A stretch of 64,000 nucleotides of DNA. It comes from Vermamoeba vermiformis (Eukaryota; Tubulinea; Echinamoebida). Made by a program: the position numbers and the translations under genes. The stretch lies in contig JBEWZL010000056.1 in assembly GCA_045837725.1 (NCBI GenBank), positions 62,001 to 126,000 on the forward strand, in the 5' to 3' direction. The notes beneath the pieces are model-generated. The model saw only the letters and a list, made by a program, of their open reading frames with translations, was not told the origin of the DNA and ran no database searches. This document shows positions 1 to 11,080 of the stretch, piece by piece; the stretch's first letter is position 1; every line of letters begins with the position of its first letter.

Positions 1-251
1 ACATCTCCCGCCTACTGTTATTGTGGAACCAGAAAACAATTTATTATAATTAATAAAATAATTAATTGTAAGGTCTCGATGACGTGAATTCGCCCAGAAA
101 AAGCGACGAACGTACTTACACTTCTGCTAAGAACTTCATTATATCAACGCCATTTTGCGTGCTTGCATGGTTCATGAGATATCAAAGTTGACCGTGTTTG
201 ACCAAACATGAAATTGCACGAAGATAAAATTTTCCATTTCAATCCTCCACG

Positions 252-1238
252 ATGAAGAAAGCACAAACTACCGAAGTAAACGGAACTAAAACGAAATCTG
301 GACCCATTGACCATATTAGAAGACGCAACAGGCTTTGGGCGACCAGTAAGTAGCGGATGTTGTCTCGAATTTCATTCAAACTCGCCACACAAAATTTTTA
401 AAAGGAGTAAAATTTGCATCAAACTTTACAATGCTACTCAGATTATTTTACGTATTTTTTCGATATTATTTGTGGCAGAGCAATTTCATTTCATGAACAA
501 ACCAAAAATATTCCATTTTTCGGAAGTGCCTCCGATGTCTCACTAACACATTGTCATCAAGTCCTCGCTGCCTCAGCAGCCGGAGTAGGATACGCACTGC
601 CCCATTCTTCAATTCTCAATCACTACTCCGTACCTCAGCTTCACTTGATCCAATTCGTCGTCGCGCTCTTATGGACTGGCTTTGTTCTCGCCATTTCCTT
701 CATGGAAGCACCTGTTAAGTTTAGAGCACAATCTTTGCCAAAGAATATCGCTGTAGATGTTGGCCGAACCGTGTTCTGGGCTTTGAACAGGTCAGATCCG
801 ATTAGAATGCTTTAAATCCCGTTATAACTAATGTAATTTTATATGCAGAGTTGAATTGGTCTTCGCTACCGCTGTTGCATTTATTTGTTTCGTAGAGAAT
901 GGTAAATTCACCGTAGAATGATTCGAATCTGACTTACTGACAATACTTTCTTTCAGTCTACCGCATCCAATTATTAGTCCCTGTTGGGTTATTAATTCTT
1001 CAAGTCTTATTATTGCAACCGATCCTTGATAACAGAGCTATTCATTACAATCTCAACGGTACGTCTTACTTAGTCTTATATCGACTCTAAAGTGCTAAAA
1101 TACGCTCAATTATCAGGCGCTCCGCCATCTTCTGGTCATATAATTCATACTGCCTATGTTTTGATCGAAACCACGAAAGTTGCAATGCTGTCTTGGTTCG
1201 CTTGGACTTTCAGCCAACAAATTGTCCAAAAGCTGTAA
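252..1238 (+). CDS. Small four-helix membrane protein, unknown function
   Basis: Five exons, roughly 252-345, 442-790, 849-901, 957-1058 and 1117-1238, give a protein of about 239 residues. The splice phases of exons 2-5 agree exactly; the first exon and its long 96-base intron are less certain. Four hydrophobic segments are visible: LIQFVVALLWTGFVLAISF, ELVFATAVAFICFV, QLLVPVGLLILQVLLLQP and ETTKVAMLSWFAWTF. Between helices 1 and 2 lies a polar stretch FMEAPVKFRAQSLPKNIAVDVGR, which looks like a conserved loop. I do not recognise the family with certainty; it resembles small uncharacterised multipass proteins that also occur in bacteria. The N-terminus before SLTHCHQVLAAS is polar and may be mis-spliced. 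No partner can be inferred from the neighbours. Confidence 0.65.
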
Positions 1239-1983
1239 CTCCTCGTATAAATACGAATCCTATTAGCATAATAAGACCTTTACTCTTGAGCTAACGATAA
1301 AATAGATAAAATTTTGGCCAAGCAAAATTCTTTAGTTTTTGACCGTTACAAATGAATCAGCAATTAATGACGCAGCAACAGTATCATGCCACATGTGTGT
1401 TTTATTATCGAAAGATACGCGTCGTTGAAAGTTGCAATGCTTTCAAGATTTGCAAGGATGTCTACCGTTGCGCGGTGAGGGTCCTCTCGCTCGTGCAAAC
1501 CGTGTAACACGTTGGACAACGATGGTGGAATATTAACACAGTTATCTAACCAGCTCTTACATTGCTAGGTAAGGCAGTTTTGACTCTAAACCAATCAGCT
1601 TTTTTATCTTTCTTACAAAATTTACAAGGCTAATATTCTTAGCGAAATAATGTTTTTGTGCATGTTTATCAACGCGCACGGGGTGAGAGGAATTTTTTTG
1701 AAGCAAATGTGGACTTTGAGACTCTCACAAGATGCGATCTGCAATGCTAAGCCCGTGCTCACCAATTTTGTCGTTCCGATCGTCAATTACCCATGAAATG
1801 TCGCGATGTTGATGCAGCCGTTATTCCTGACAGGCGAATTTTGCTGGACGAGGCCTCGATCTCGATGAATTTTCTTACAGTTTCCTTCCATATGAACATT
1901 GACAATGTTTGGCACCTGCAACATATAAAAGCCTTCGTTTGTTGCAACATTCATTATTTTATTACATAGCAAATACAAACAAC
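1239..1983. other. Intergenic region upstream of the debranching enzyme gene
   Basis: No convincing coding exon on either strand. The small ORFs here lack splice support. The last 100 bases before the ATG at 1984 should hold the promoter and 5' UTR of the debranching enzyme gene, but I see no defined box. Confidence 0.5.
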
Positions 1984-4788
1984 ATGTTGGCGACTTCAAT
2001 CATTTCCAAGCTGAGCACGGAGCAAATCCGAGTTTGGCCTGGCAGATCTTATCCTCTCGGCGCAAGCTGGGACGGTGCTGGCGTTAACTTCGCTCTTTTT
2101 AGCGAGACAGCTGACAAAGTCGAGCTCTGCTTATTCGATAGCGCTAATGACCAGAAAGAAAAACATCGTGTCTTGATGCAATGGAAGGACGACTACGTTT
2201 TCCACTGCTTCTTGCCTGATGCTCGTCCTGGTCAAATTTACGGCTTCAGAGTGCACGGAGAGTACGATCCTTCCAAGGGTAAGCGGCTTTTCTACCACAT
2301 TGCATTTCGAAAAATTTTCAGATTTCGCAAATCTTTTTGTTAATTTCTACGCTTCAAGAAGATATTGATTATCAATTTATTAATAACTAATATTTAAATA
2401 TAGGTCTTCGCTTCAATCATAACAAGGTTTTGGTCGATCCCTACGCCAAGGCAATTGTCAGACACGCAAAATGGCACGACTCCATGTTTTCTTACAAAAT
2501 GGGCAGCGATGACTTTGCTTTTGACGTATGCAATTACATTGAATATTTTCCATCGATAAATCGAATCCGTAATTAACGGTAGAAATTTCTTGCTTTTGCG
2601 CGCTGGATGCGGATTCCTTTTGGAGTTTTGCTAATTTGACAATATTAGGATACTGACAATGCTGCTTACTGTCCCCTCGCAGCTGTCGTTGATGATGCAT
2701 TCACTTGGGGCCACGACTCTCAGTTAAACATTCCCTGGAACAAAACCGTGATCTACGAAACCCACATCCGCTCATTGACCATGACGCATCCAGAAGTGCC
2801 TGAACATTTGCGCGGTACTTACGCTGGTATGTGCTTCGAGCCTATTATCAACCACTTGAAGGATTTGGGCGTCACTGCTGTAGAATTGATGCCAGTGCAC
2901 TATCATATTGACGAGCGAAACCTTGTCGATCAAGGCTTGTGCAACTTCTGGGGCTATAATACTCTTAGTTTCTTCGCGCCCGATAATAGGTATGAATATA
3001 TAGTGCATTTTAAGAGGATATTTCTATCTATTTTGAGACGAATCTAACTTGATCCTCGCAGATACGCTCACACCGACAATCCTCTCGAGGCTGTTTCAGA
3101 ATTCAAGACTATGGTTCGTATTCTCCACAGTCACGGCATTGAAGTCATTCTCGACGTCGTTTACAATCACACTGCCGAAGGAAACCACATGGGTCCTACT
3201 TTCAGCTTCAAGGGCATTGATAACAGAGCTTACTACCGCGCTGTCGAAGGCGACGCTCGATATTACTTCGATTATACTGGTTGCGGTAAGTATTATAAAT
3301 CTAAAACTCATCGCGTACCGGAGATCTGATCTTCCTTTTTAGGCAACTCTTTGAACGTTCGTCATCCTCGTGTTTTGCAACTCATTATGGACAGCTTGCG
3401 TTATTGGATTACTGAAATGCACGTTGACGGTTTCAGATTCGATTTGGCCAGCACTCTCGCTCGTACTTTTTACGAAGTCGATAAATTGGGCGCGTTTTTC
3501 GACATTATCCACCAAGATCCGGTCATCTCTAAAGTGAAGCTCATTGCCGAGCCTTGGGATTTAGGAGATGGTGGCTACCAAGTCGGTAACTTCCCCGTGT
3601 TGTGGACTGAATGGAACGGTCGCTTCCGTGACGGATGCAGATCCTTCTGGAACGGCAAGGGCGTAACTTTGACTGAATTGGCTAACAGATTGGCTGGCAG
3701 TCAAGACCTTTACCAAGACAGTGGTATGTATATAGCCGTTATCTACTTGGAACTAGTGCTAATTTTATCGTGTTAACTAGGTCGTGCTCCATATGCCAGT
3801 ATCAACTTTGTCACTGCTCACGACGGTTTCACATTGTACGATCTCTGCGCGTACAACGACAAGCACAACGAGGCTAACCGCGAAGACAACCGCGACGGCG
3901 CTAATGATAATATGAGCTGGAACTGCGGTGCTGAAGGCGAGACGTCTGACTTTGAGGTCAACGAACTTCGTTGGAGACAACGTGCTAACATGATGGCCAC
4001 CATGTTCTTGTCATTGGTATGTGCATAATAGGCCCCGTTCTTAATAGACAGACACTAATGTTGCGTTAATAGGGTGTCCCTATGATCTCTGGTGGCGACG
4101 AGTTGTCGTTCACTAAAAAGGGTAACAACAACACGTACTGTCAAGACAATGAATTGAACTACTATGATTGGAACATGGAAGACGAGTTCAAGGTCGAGTT
4201 CTTGGACTTCACTAAGCGCTTGATCAGCTTGCGAAAGAGATTCTCCGTCTTGCAACGTCGCAGATTTTTGTCCGGAAACCCAGTTGGTATTTCAGGCTCG
4301 AAGGACATTACTTGGTTCAATCCTTCTGGCGCCGAGTTGTCCAACGATGAGTGGCACTCACCGAGCACGCAATGCATTGGTTATATTATGGAAGGCAGCG
4401 CGATCAACCAAGTTACTGAGCGAGGCAAGGCTGTCGTCGGTGACACTTTGTTGGTTTTGATCAACGCTCAATTCCACGACGTTAAGTTCAGCATTCCCGA
4501 GCACTTCACTAAGAAGCCATGGTAAGTTATGCTCATAGTATTCATAGTATTTTAATTTCGTTGCTTCCACATGTGGATCCGAACAGCTTACTGACAAAAA
4601 TTTTTTCTCTTAGGACTTTGATTTTGACAACGTCCCTTCGTGACAAGGATAAGACTGGTTACCGATACGAAGCTGGTGATGAATTCGATGTGCAACACCA
4701 CAGCTTGGCTTTGTTCATTATCTCAAAGCGAAATTACGGCTCTATGGTGGAACTCACTAGCAGCAGCGAGTGGTTAGAGCTCCATTAA
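1984..4788 (+). CDS. glgX: Glycogen/starch debranching enzyme, GlgX/TreX-type isoamylase (GH13)
   Basis: Hydrolyses alpha-1,6 branch linkages in glycogen or starch-like glucan. Eight exons (about 1984-2278, 2404-2525, 2649-2989, 3062-3285, 3343-3723, 3781-4016, 4073-4521, 4614-4788) keep one frame and give 740 residues, close to the usual GlgX length. The N-terminal carbohydrate-binding/isoamylase domain starts at [22 protein letters not shown]. The GH13 barrel follows with region [11 protein letters not shown]. The expected nucleophile Asp is in DGFRFDLAS (about residue 361), the acid/base Glu in AEPWDLG (about 396) and the third Asp in VTAHDGF (about 469). GGDE and [14 protein letters not shown] match the GlgX/TreX subgroup. 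No signal or plastid-type presequence is seen, so a cytosolic location is likely. AATAAA lies just past the stop. Bacterial-type architecture but fully intron-bearing; the canonical eukaryotic debrancher is a different bifunctional family. Family call is very secure. Confidence 0.96.
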
Positions 4789-4868
4789 AAATACCTGTAA
4801 TAATTAATAAAACAATTACCAACCAGATTTTTTGGTCCAAAAATCAGTTTATTGCCACCAAGCCGTAG

Positions 4869-6162
4869 ATGTCCACTATTGGCACTAAAAGATTGCGAGA
4901 GGATAGTGAGGAGTCTCCGTCCAATAAACGTCTCAAAATTGCAGATTTGGAACCAGATTCAGCATTGTCAGTGTTTCAAATTCCAGAGCTCGTTGAAAAT
5001 ATTGTTAAATATCTTCTAAAAAGTCCCGAAACGATAGTGTTCATATCAAGAATATCAAAGATGTAAGCAAAAATAGAATTGAATTTTTTTATTAGATTTT
5101 TAATAATTATCCAAAGCTAATTCTTTGGTCACAAGGCACTATGATTTAATCCATTGTACTGCAATGTGGATTCGACTTGGATTTTCAGCTATGATTTGTC
5201 CCGAAGAGAAACTCTCTGACAATACCCTTAATTTTTTGTTGGTTGACTTGCGGTTGGAGCTCAATAACGAAAAGATTAGACGGTTGCAATTGCATTCGAT
5301 CATCTTCAAAAGAATACCCAGGTATGAATAAGGACGATATGACTTCTTTTTAATGACTTAGATAGCCCGCAACCCGCAGTTGATTTGGAGGAAGAAGAAA
5401 TGCCGCAATTCATCGCGAATAATTACTTGACGGATGAAGCAGCAATTGTTTTATTGCGAATCATTGAGCGAACATATATCCGCTATTTTACTTTGCGCGA
5501 ACTTGTTGATTGGTTGGAACGAGATCCAGAGGATACAAAAGGTAATAACTCGAAACCAGTTATCTACTAGCTTATTTTTAATGTAGCACTGCGCTGGAGT
5601 TCTCACGGCTCAATCGAGAAACTATTTGACTTCCCAATAAGGAAGTGGGACAATTCCTTAGCAGTTTGCGTACAATACTTTGCCGACGACACTAGAGTGC
5701 CTAACAAAATGACGGACATTCTACAAGCGAGTCGTGTCTCTGAATCACAAGCATTTGTTGGGCGAGTCAAACGCTACACTTTGGCGAACAAAAACAAAAC
5801 ACTCTTGTTTATATATTCTTACTTGGAAGACTGCGAAGGGTTCTCTTCATTCGTCAAAGTACGTTTCTATGGCAGCCAGTAATAGTAACAACGTACTTAT
5901 TATGTTAAAGTTGGACAGATCCACGAACAAGATTGAGTGCTGCGGAGAACTGAAGTACTTCGTGGGAAAGAAATTCGGAGGAGATTTTACCAAGGCGCTT
6001 AATTATTTGTGCGAAGTTGATCGCTCTGGAAGCAGTTGGGGACACGATTACTTGTTTTACAACCAGCTTTGTAATTCGTATTTTAGGGTCACTACTGACA
6101 AGAGATATGCCCCATATGTTGCAGAAGACATCCAGTTCGCTCGTACCAACAAGCTCATATGA
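4869..6162 (+). CDS. F-box-like protein, tandem paralogue 1
   Basis: Five exons (about 4869-5062, 5136-5321, 5366-5541, 5587-5858, 5911-6162) give 359 residues. A basic N-terminus (KRLREDSEESPSNKRLK) looks like a nuclear signal and is followed by FQIPELVENIVKYLL and ISRISKM-HYDLIHCTAMWIRLG, the pattern of an F-box (leucine/proline start, conserved ISRV-type core, W). F-box proteins bind Skp1 and bring substrates to SCF ubiquitin ligases; that role is inferred. The C-terminal half shares IECCGEL and ALNYLCEVD with the next gene and has no repeats I recognise, so the substrate module is lineage-specific. Every intron position is shared with the gene at 6373, showing tandem duplication. In the third exon the first AG would run straight into a stop, so the next AG, four bases later, was used. 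Confidence 0.8.
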
Positions 6163-6372
6163 CCACAGTAAAATACTCTTTGTGCAGTAAGGCTACTTCT
6201 CATCGTGTAGTCAATACTTCAAAACATAAAGGACTATTCTTGAGGAACATAATAAAGACGGCTTAATGCGAGAAGTCGTTGTGCGCTGTGTTTGAGCGAA
6301 GAAACGTTTTGGCTTTCCTCGAATTTATACGGACGCCCAAAAGCTTTTTTTATTGTCTTATTCGGAAGCACC

Positions 6373-7635
6373 ATGAGCACTGTTGGAATAAAAAGGTCAA
6401 GAGAAGATAACGAAGAATTCGAACGGAACAAGAAATTCAAACCTGATCAGGACTTGTCTGTGTTTCAAATTCCAGAGCTCTTCGAAAATGTTCTTAAATA
6501 TCTTCTAAGATACCCAAAAATGATATTGCGAATATCCGCGGTATCCAAAATGTAAGTAAAGCGTTGATAACAAAATAATTAATATAATTTAATTATTTTT
6601 CTCAAAGGCATTATAATTTACTTCACAATACTACAACGTGGGTGAGACTAGGATATTCGCCGAAAATAAGCAACGACGAAAAACTGTCGGAGGAAACGCT
6701 CCAACTTCTACTAGCACAGATTCGTCTGAACCAGGAAAACCAAAAGCTTTTGCGACTCCAGAAACGAATGGCAGAATTAAAAAATATTTGTTTCGAGTGA
6801 GTAAATCAAGTATTTACTAATTTTAAACTGCGAACTGACCTTTGCAACCAGCTACTACCAACATCCAGAAATTTCTGTCGATCTGGAGCCAGAAGAAGTA
6901 CCGCACTTTATTTCGAACAATTATTTGACGGACGAAGCAGCTATTGCGCTATTACGCATCATTGAACAAACAATGATAAGACCTTTTTCGCTGAACCAAC
7001 TCGTGCAATGGTTAGAGCAAGATCCGCAGCCACCAGGTACGATTGAAGCCTATTTTTGAAACGTTAATTAATCTATTTGCAGTTAAAACGAAGTCGGATT
7101 GGATAAATGTGGACAAGGAATTGAAATTTCCTTCATACGGAAGTAAAACTGTTACAATGCAATACTACAACAATTATACCGTTCTAAACTCCAATGAAAC
7201 GCAAAATATTTTATCCGTTACACGCGATGAAGAGTCAGTGGAATATTATGGCTACGTCAAGCGACAATTACTCAATACCAACAAAAAAACTATACTGCTG
7301 ATCTCAAGCTCACTACGACCAGAAAGAAAAAACGCCTATTCTTTCATTAAAGTACGTATAAAATAAGCGAGTAGATCCGGAATGACATTTTGACACGTGT
7401 CAAGTTTAACAGATCTGCTAACATGATCGAATGCTGTGGTGATCTGAACATTTACGTGGCTAAAAATTTTGACGGAGATTTAGAACGAGCCATGAAATAT
7501 TTGTGCGAGGTTGATGTAGTAGATACTGCAGCTGAATGGGAAGAATACTATCAGCCCCCTAGCGAGGAGGAAGATACTGAAACACTGTACGCCAAGTATG
7601 TTTCAGAGAATGTGCCATTTGCTCGTTCAATTTGA
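6373..7635 (+). CDS. F-box-like protein, tandem paralogue 2
   Basis: Five exons (about 6373-6551, 6608-6796, 6852-7036, 7083-7351, 7405-7635) give 350 residues collinear with the upstream paralogue. It starts MSTVGIKRSREDNEE and carries the same FQIPELFENVLKYLL F-box-like segment, then FISNNYLTDEAAIALLRIIE and IECCGDL...AMKYLCEVD. The start at 6373 is chosen over an in-frame ATG at 6292 because MSTVGIKR aligns with MSTIGTKR of the first copy and the leader from 6292 has no counterpart. The proteins are clearly diverged, so the duplication is not recent. The last intron (7352-7404) contains the palindrome TGACACGTGTCA. A role as an SCF adaptor is inferred from the F-box only. Confidence 0.8.
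7391..7402. promoter_or_regulatory. E-box palindrome TGACACGTGTCA in the last intron of F-box gene 2
   Basis: Perfect 12-bp palindrome with a CACGTG core, the same as at 21119 and 21205. It directly abuts the splice acceptor of that intron. Confidence 0.4.
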
Positions 7636-7917
7636 ATAAATGATGTTCCGAGTGCAGAGACTGGACATCGCTAAAAACGAGGGCAGATCCATTCGAGTGA
7701 CCAAGCGGAAAGTCCACCGTGTGCCTATTTTGGACTCAGACGGTGAACTCGAGACTACAATCAGCCATTACTTCTTGTTTCAACTACGGATGTGTTCGAG
7801 ATTCGGAGTTCTTGCGTGACCACCATTTACTTTTTAAATCAAGAATGATTTATTCCGAATTTGCAATAATATTGAGCACCACTGGTCATTCTTTGAATTA
7901 ATTACGTTAATCGTGTA

Positions 7918-8879
7918 ATGGAGTACGATTATAATGTCGTTACGAAGAAAAGGAAGCTATATCAGGTAATACAGGCACGAAGACGAATGCATCTGTCGAA
8001 ATTGGACCTAATAATACTATGCCTATTTTAATAATATCGCAATATTTCTTGGAATACGTTGGTCGCTATTAAAGTTAATTTTATTGAATACTGTATTTTT
8101 AAAAATTTTATGTATTTATTTCAGATCACGTAAATTTATTTTCTTGCTAATTATTGGCTTATATAGGATGTCCTGCCTGCAGAAATGATCGAAAATATTG
8201 TTTCTTTGTGTCCTAATCTTATCACGCTTGGATCCTTGGCGTGCACTTGTAAACAGATCAAAAACTTGGTACGCGGATTATATTCAATTACATTTTAAAC
8301 CATCGTAATTAATAATGACCATTAAGGTACATAAAATATTCAGTAAGAACAATATTAGCCTAAAGTTTCACTGGCTAATCGGAGAAAGATTGACGGAACA
8401 AACGGATGTAAAATATTCGCTCAAAGGCAACGGAGATGCAAAGCGAAATATTAGCTATGAAAATGAGTAGGTAAATAGCAATAACAATGAAGTACTAATA
8501 ACGATGTTCTGACAGGACTAGCGATCGGATCGAAACAACTTGGACCCACAAAAGTCAAAAAAAGATTGCAAATCGCTTTAAATTCGCTAGACTATGCACC
8601 AAGCTATTGAATATTATGAATATGAACGATACGACAAAATTCGAAGAAATTATCGACAAGTACCGCGAAGATCCGCTGTTTAACACCAACATCGAAAAAT
8701 TATCATTCGATATTACTATCAATGAGCAAGTGTTTAATTACAAATATGTACATTGCTCTAGAGTATGGGAGTTTAGCCGCGAGAACTCGAGCAACATCCA
8801 CACCGAAAAGAATTTTGAAGAGATAAGCTGGTATACTCTTGATAAATATATGGTACGAAAGCATCATTTACACGTATAA
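7918..8879 (+). CDS. Short F-box protein
   Basis: Four exons (about 7918-7965, 8167-8268, 8327-8465, 8515-8879). The first is only 16 codons and ends KKRKLYQ. The second exon encodes VLPAEMIENIVSLCPNLITLGSLACTCKQI, a clear F-box core with the LPxE start and a cysteine-rich ISRVC-like centre. The rest is lysine- and asparagine-rich with no repeat I can name and ends in a stop at 8879. It differs from the two genes upstream but shares orientation and domain, so the three form a small F-box cluster. An overlapping frame running to 9036 encodes a hydrophobic stretch (IGLLLMAIVLILFLTI); an alternative 3' exon there would add a membrane anchor, but the intron needed would be under 40 bases, so I keep the simple end. 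Confidence 0.6.
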
Positions 8880-9576
8880 AATTTATATAGATCATATTGG
8901 ATTACTTTTAATGGCTATCGTACTGATTTTATTTTTGACGATCCAGATCCAGCGATTAAAGTGTGCATTGTGTGCTATTAAAGTGCGAAATTTCTTTGAG
9001 AAAATACCTGACGAGAATACATCAACTAAAATATAATCGATCAATACCTTACAAGTGCAACACCTGCTGAATTTGTATGGATCCGTTTGGATCAGACAAA
9101 AAATCAACTTTATTTGTTCCCAGTACAATTTTAATACGCTTTAATACGAAACTTTTAATAAGAATGTTATCGCTAAGCAGTTTTTTAGCCGGTTGACGAA
9201 TGCAGGTGGGAATCTTCGGATTCAGGTACGATATCACTCTCTTCCTTCTTCGTGGACATCAAGTGCGGTGTGCGGGAGTCTTTATGTTCCCGTAATATAT
9301 TTTAATAATTAAACCACAAATGATCACTTCCGGGTCGACTACTTACTTTTTGGGGTTAAGTTCCCCAAACTCACTTCTGTTCCAGCTCCACTCTACCTTA
9401 TTTTCAGTACTTATTATTTCATTATAAAACGAAATGTCTGGCAGTTGACCAGAAAAAATGAAGCCTTAAAAATCGAGATCGGTACGGATCGTTCCAGAAA
9501 ATTTCGCAGTTCCTCTGGTGTTTAAGCCAATATTATTATTTTCTGTCGACTAAATCTTTGTAACAAGATAACAACA
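8880..9576. other. Intergenic region
   Basis: Holds only the possible alternative 3' exon of the F-box gene (to 9036). I see no other exon, RNA gene or repeat. The last 100 bases should contain the promoter of the gene starting at 9577. Confidence 0.4.
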
Positions 9577-9966
9577 ATGAGCAACGTAGCGCAGATTCTT
9601 CAAGCAGGCGACGCCATCACCTTTATGGAAGTAAGTTCAAGAACGAGTGAAAGGGTATAAGCGAAATCTGTTCGCTAATAACTAAAATATAGGCCGGTGT
9701 CAGATCTCCTTATATGGGATTTTGGTTCATTGGGCTTGAAAAATACCAGCAAAAGAATTTTGGTCGGGCAGATGTGTTTTGGAGACGATTTGATTTGTTC
9801 GGTGGCCTTCAAGTAAGAAATATATTATCTTATTTAACAATTTAACAATTAAATTATTTAATCGTTATTCTAAAGGAGTACAAGTTCACAAATGGAGTTT
9901 GGGGATTTGACGCAAAAACGGATTCAGTTCACATTGACATTATTAAAGAACAGTACTCCTACAATA
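9577..9966 (+). pseudogene. Host gene of unknown function, 5' part, interrupted by a retrotransposon
   Basis: Exons at about 9577-9630, 9693-9812 and 9876-9966 encode MSNVAQILQAGDAITFMEAG followed by an aromatic, charged segment (PYMGFWFIGLEKYQQ, FWRRFDLFGG). The third exon is cut by the LTR retrotransposon that starts at 9967; reading enters a stop within a few bases of the LTR. The 3' part lies at 20311-20662 in the same frame across the CAATA target duplication, so the uninterrupted allele would be about 203 codons in three exons. Introns have good GT-AG ends and there is no other damage, which means the insertion is recent. I do not recognise the family. Confidence 0.8.
9962..9966. repeat. 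Target-site duplication, left copy (CAATA)
   Basis: CAATA directly precedes the 5' LTR and is repeated directly after the 3' LTR at 20311-20315. Five bases is typical of Ty3-type integrases. Confidence 0.9.
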
Positions 9967-10214
9967 TGTAACGTAAGAAATTACCCGTTGAAGACTTTGC
10001 GCGGATTCGCTATTACCCGGATCGCGTAATTGAATAACATTATTTGAATAATCCAATATCCTAATAGGCTAAATAATATTATTAATAATTATATTAGCCT
10101 AAATAATAATCAAAAAGTATAAATACGCTACTCGCGTAGCGAATCTCTTTGTACCTCTCTTTTATATAATAAACAACACATCTCTTTGTTGTAACAGCTT
10201 ATTTATTTGTTACA
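9967..10214 (+). repeat. 5' LTR of the Ty3-type element
   Basis: 248 bp, begins TGTAACG and ends TTGTTACA, and reads as identical to 20063-20310. It contains TATAAATAC about 150 bases in (near 10118) and TATATAATAAAC further on, plausible promoter and polyadenylation signals, and an internal inverted repeat around GCTACTCGCGTAGC. Confidence 0.95.
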
Positions 10215-10230
10215 TTGGTTCCGATAACGG
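10215..10230 (+). other. Probable primer-binding site
   Basis: TTGGTTCCGATAACGG follows the LTR directly. A TGG one base after the LTR is the usual complement of a tRNA CCA end. I cannot say which tRNA is used. Confidence 0.55.
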
Positions 10231-10295
10231 ATCCTATCCGATTCTTCACGCGACAACACTTTTCAACTCACATCTGACATCCGACATCCGCTGAC

Positions 10296-10863
10296 ATGTA
10301 CACTCGTCGAAGACGCACCCGTGGACGTGGCTCTCGAGGAGGGAGACAATCAATCTCTGCCCCGCAATCACCTTTGGTATCTCCTGCTAACAACAATACG
10401 CCCGCTGGATCTTCAGCTGAAAGTCAGGATGAGGCCCCATACGACTTCGCTGAGGGAGGAGAATTTCGTGACGTGCATGGTAATAATGTACATATTCCGC
10501 CGCAACCTCCTGTCAATAACCAGCAAGTTCCGCCTGTTGGAGTGGCTGATCCGAATCCGAATCGAGCGGAGAATGGAATTCTTTTCGACATCCAACGCAC
10601 TCTACATCGGTCAAACCTCGCTATTGAACGTCTCAGTAACCGCTTGGACATATTTGAAGCTCGTATGGATCGACAAGAGACTTTGCTTCATATGGCTCGC
10701 AACGCTGCTCGGAACAACCCGCAACCTGGCCTGGATCAGCAGCAGAGACAACATAATCCTCCTCAACAATCGTTTAGAGTCGAGGACAAGCACTTCCCGC
10801 AAGCAATCAAGCCCTTTACTGGCAATGGTGAACCTTCTGCCGAAGAGTGGATCAAATCCGTGC
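10296..10863 (+). CDS. Gag N-terminal part of the Ty3-type element
   Basis: Opens with an Arg/Gly-rich stretch (MYTRRRRTRGRGSRGGRQ), then a Pro/Gln-rich region, a helical segment (RLSNRLDIFEARMDRQETLL) and PFTGNGEPSAEEWI, which matches the start of the retrotransposon Gag core common in Ty3 elements. It ends where the nested element begins. Confidence 0.75.
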
Positions 10864-11058
10864 AGCTACAGTGACGCAGCACTTAGCGTATGAATAGGCC
10901 AAGCGGATCGGTTTTTGGCAGCCCTGGTGGAGAAGTCACGTGCGATTCACACCAAAATTGGAAGTTCGAGGAAATAGAAGTGTCGAACGCCAACGCCAAG
11001 ACTACCACAAGGCTCGTATATTTGACAGAGCCTAATATTTATTTGTTAATTTTTTCTT
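10864..11058 (+). repeat. Split direct repeat A1
   Basis: 195 bp starting AGCTACAGTGACGCAG. It reads as identical to 15229-15423 and forms the left end of the Ngaro-like element. Confidence 0.93.
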
Positions 11059-11080
11059 AATTCGGAAATAAATTTCAACG

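Noticed and set aside
1984-8879. Operon-like unit of co-directional genes
   Set aside because: Each gene has its own start and AATAAA-type end, and functions are unrelated; same strand by chance or tandem duplication.
8839-9036. ORF with a hydrophobic helix after the third F-box gene
   Set aside because: Joining it would need an intron under 40 bases, shorter than any other here. Kept only as a remark.
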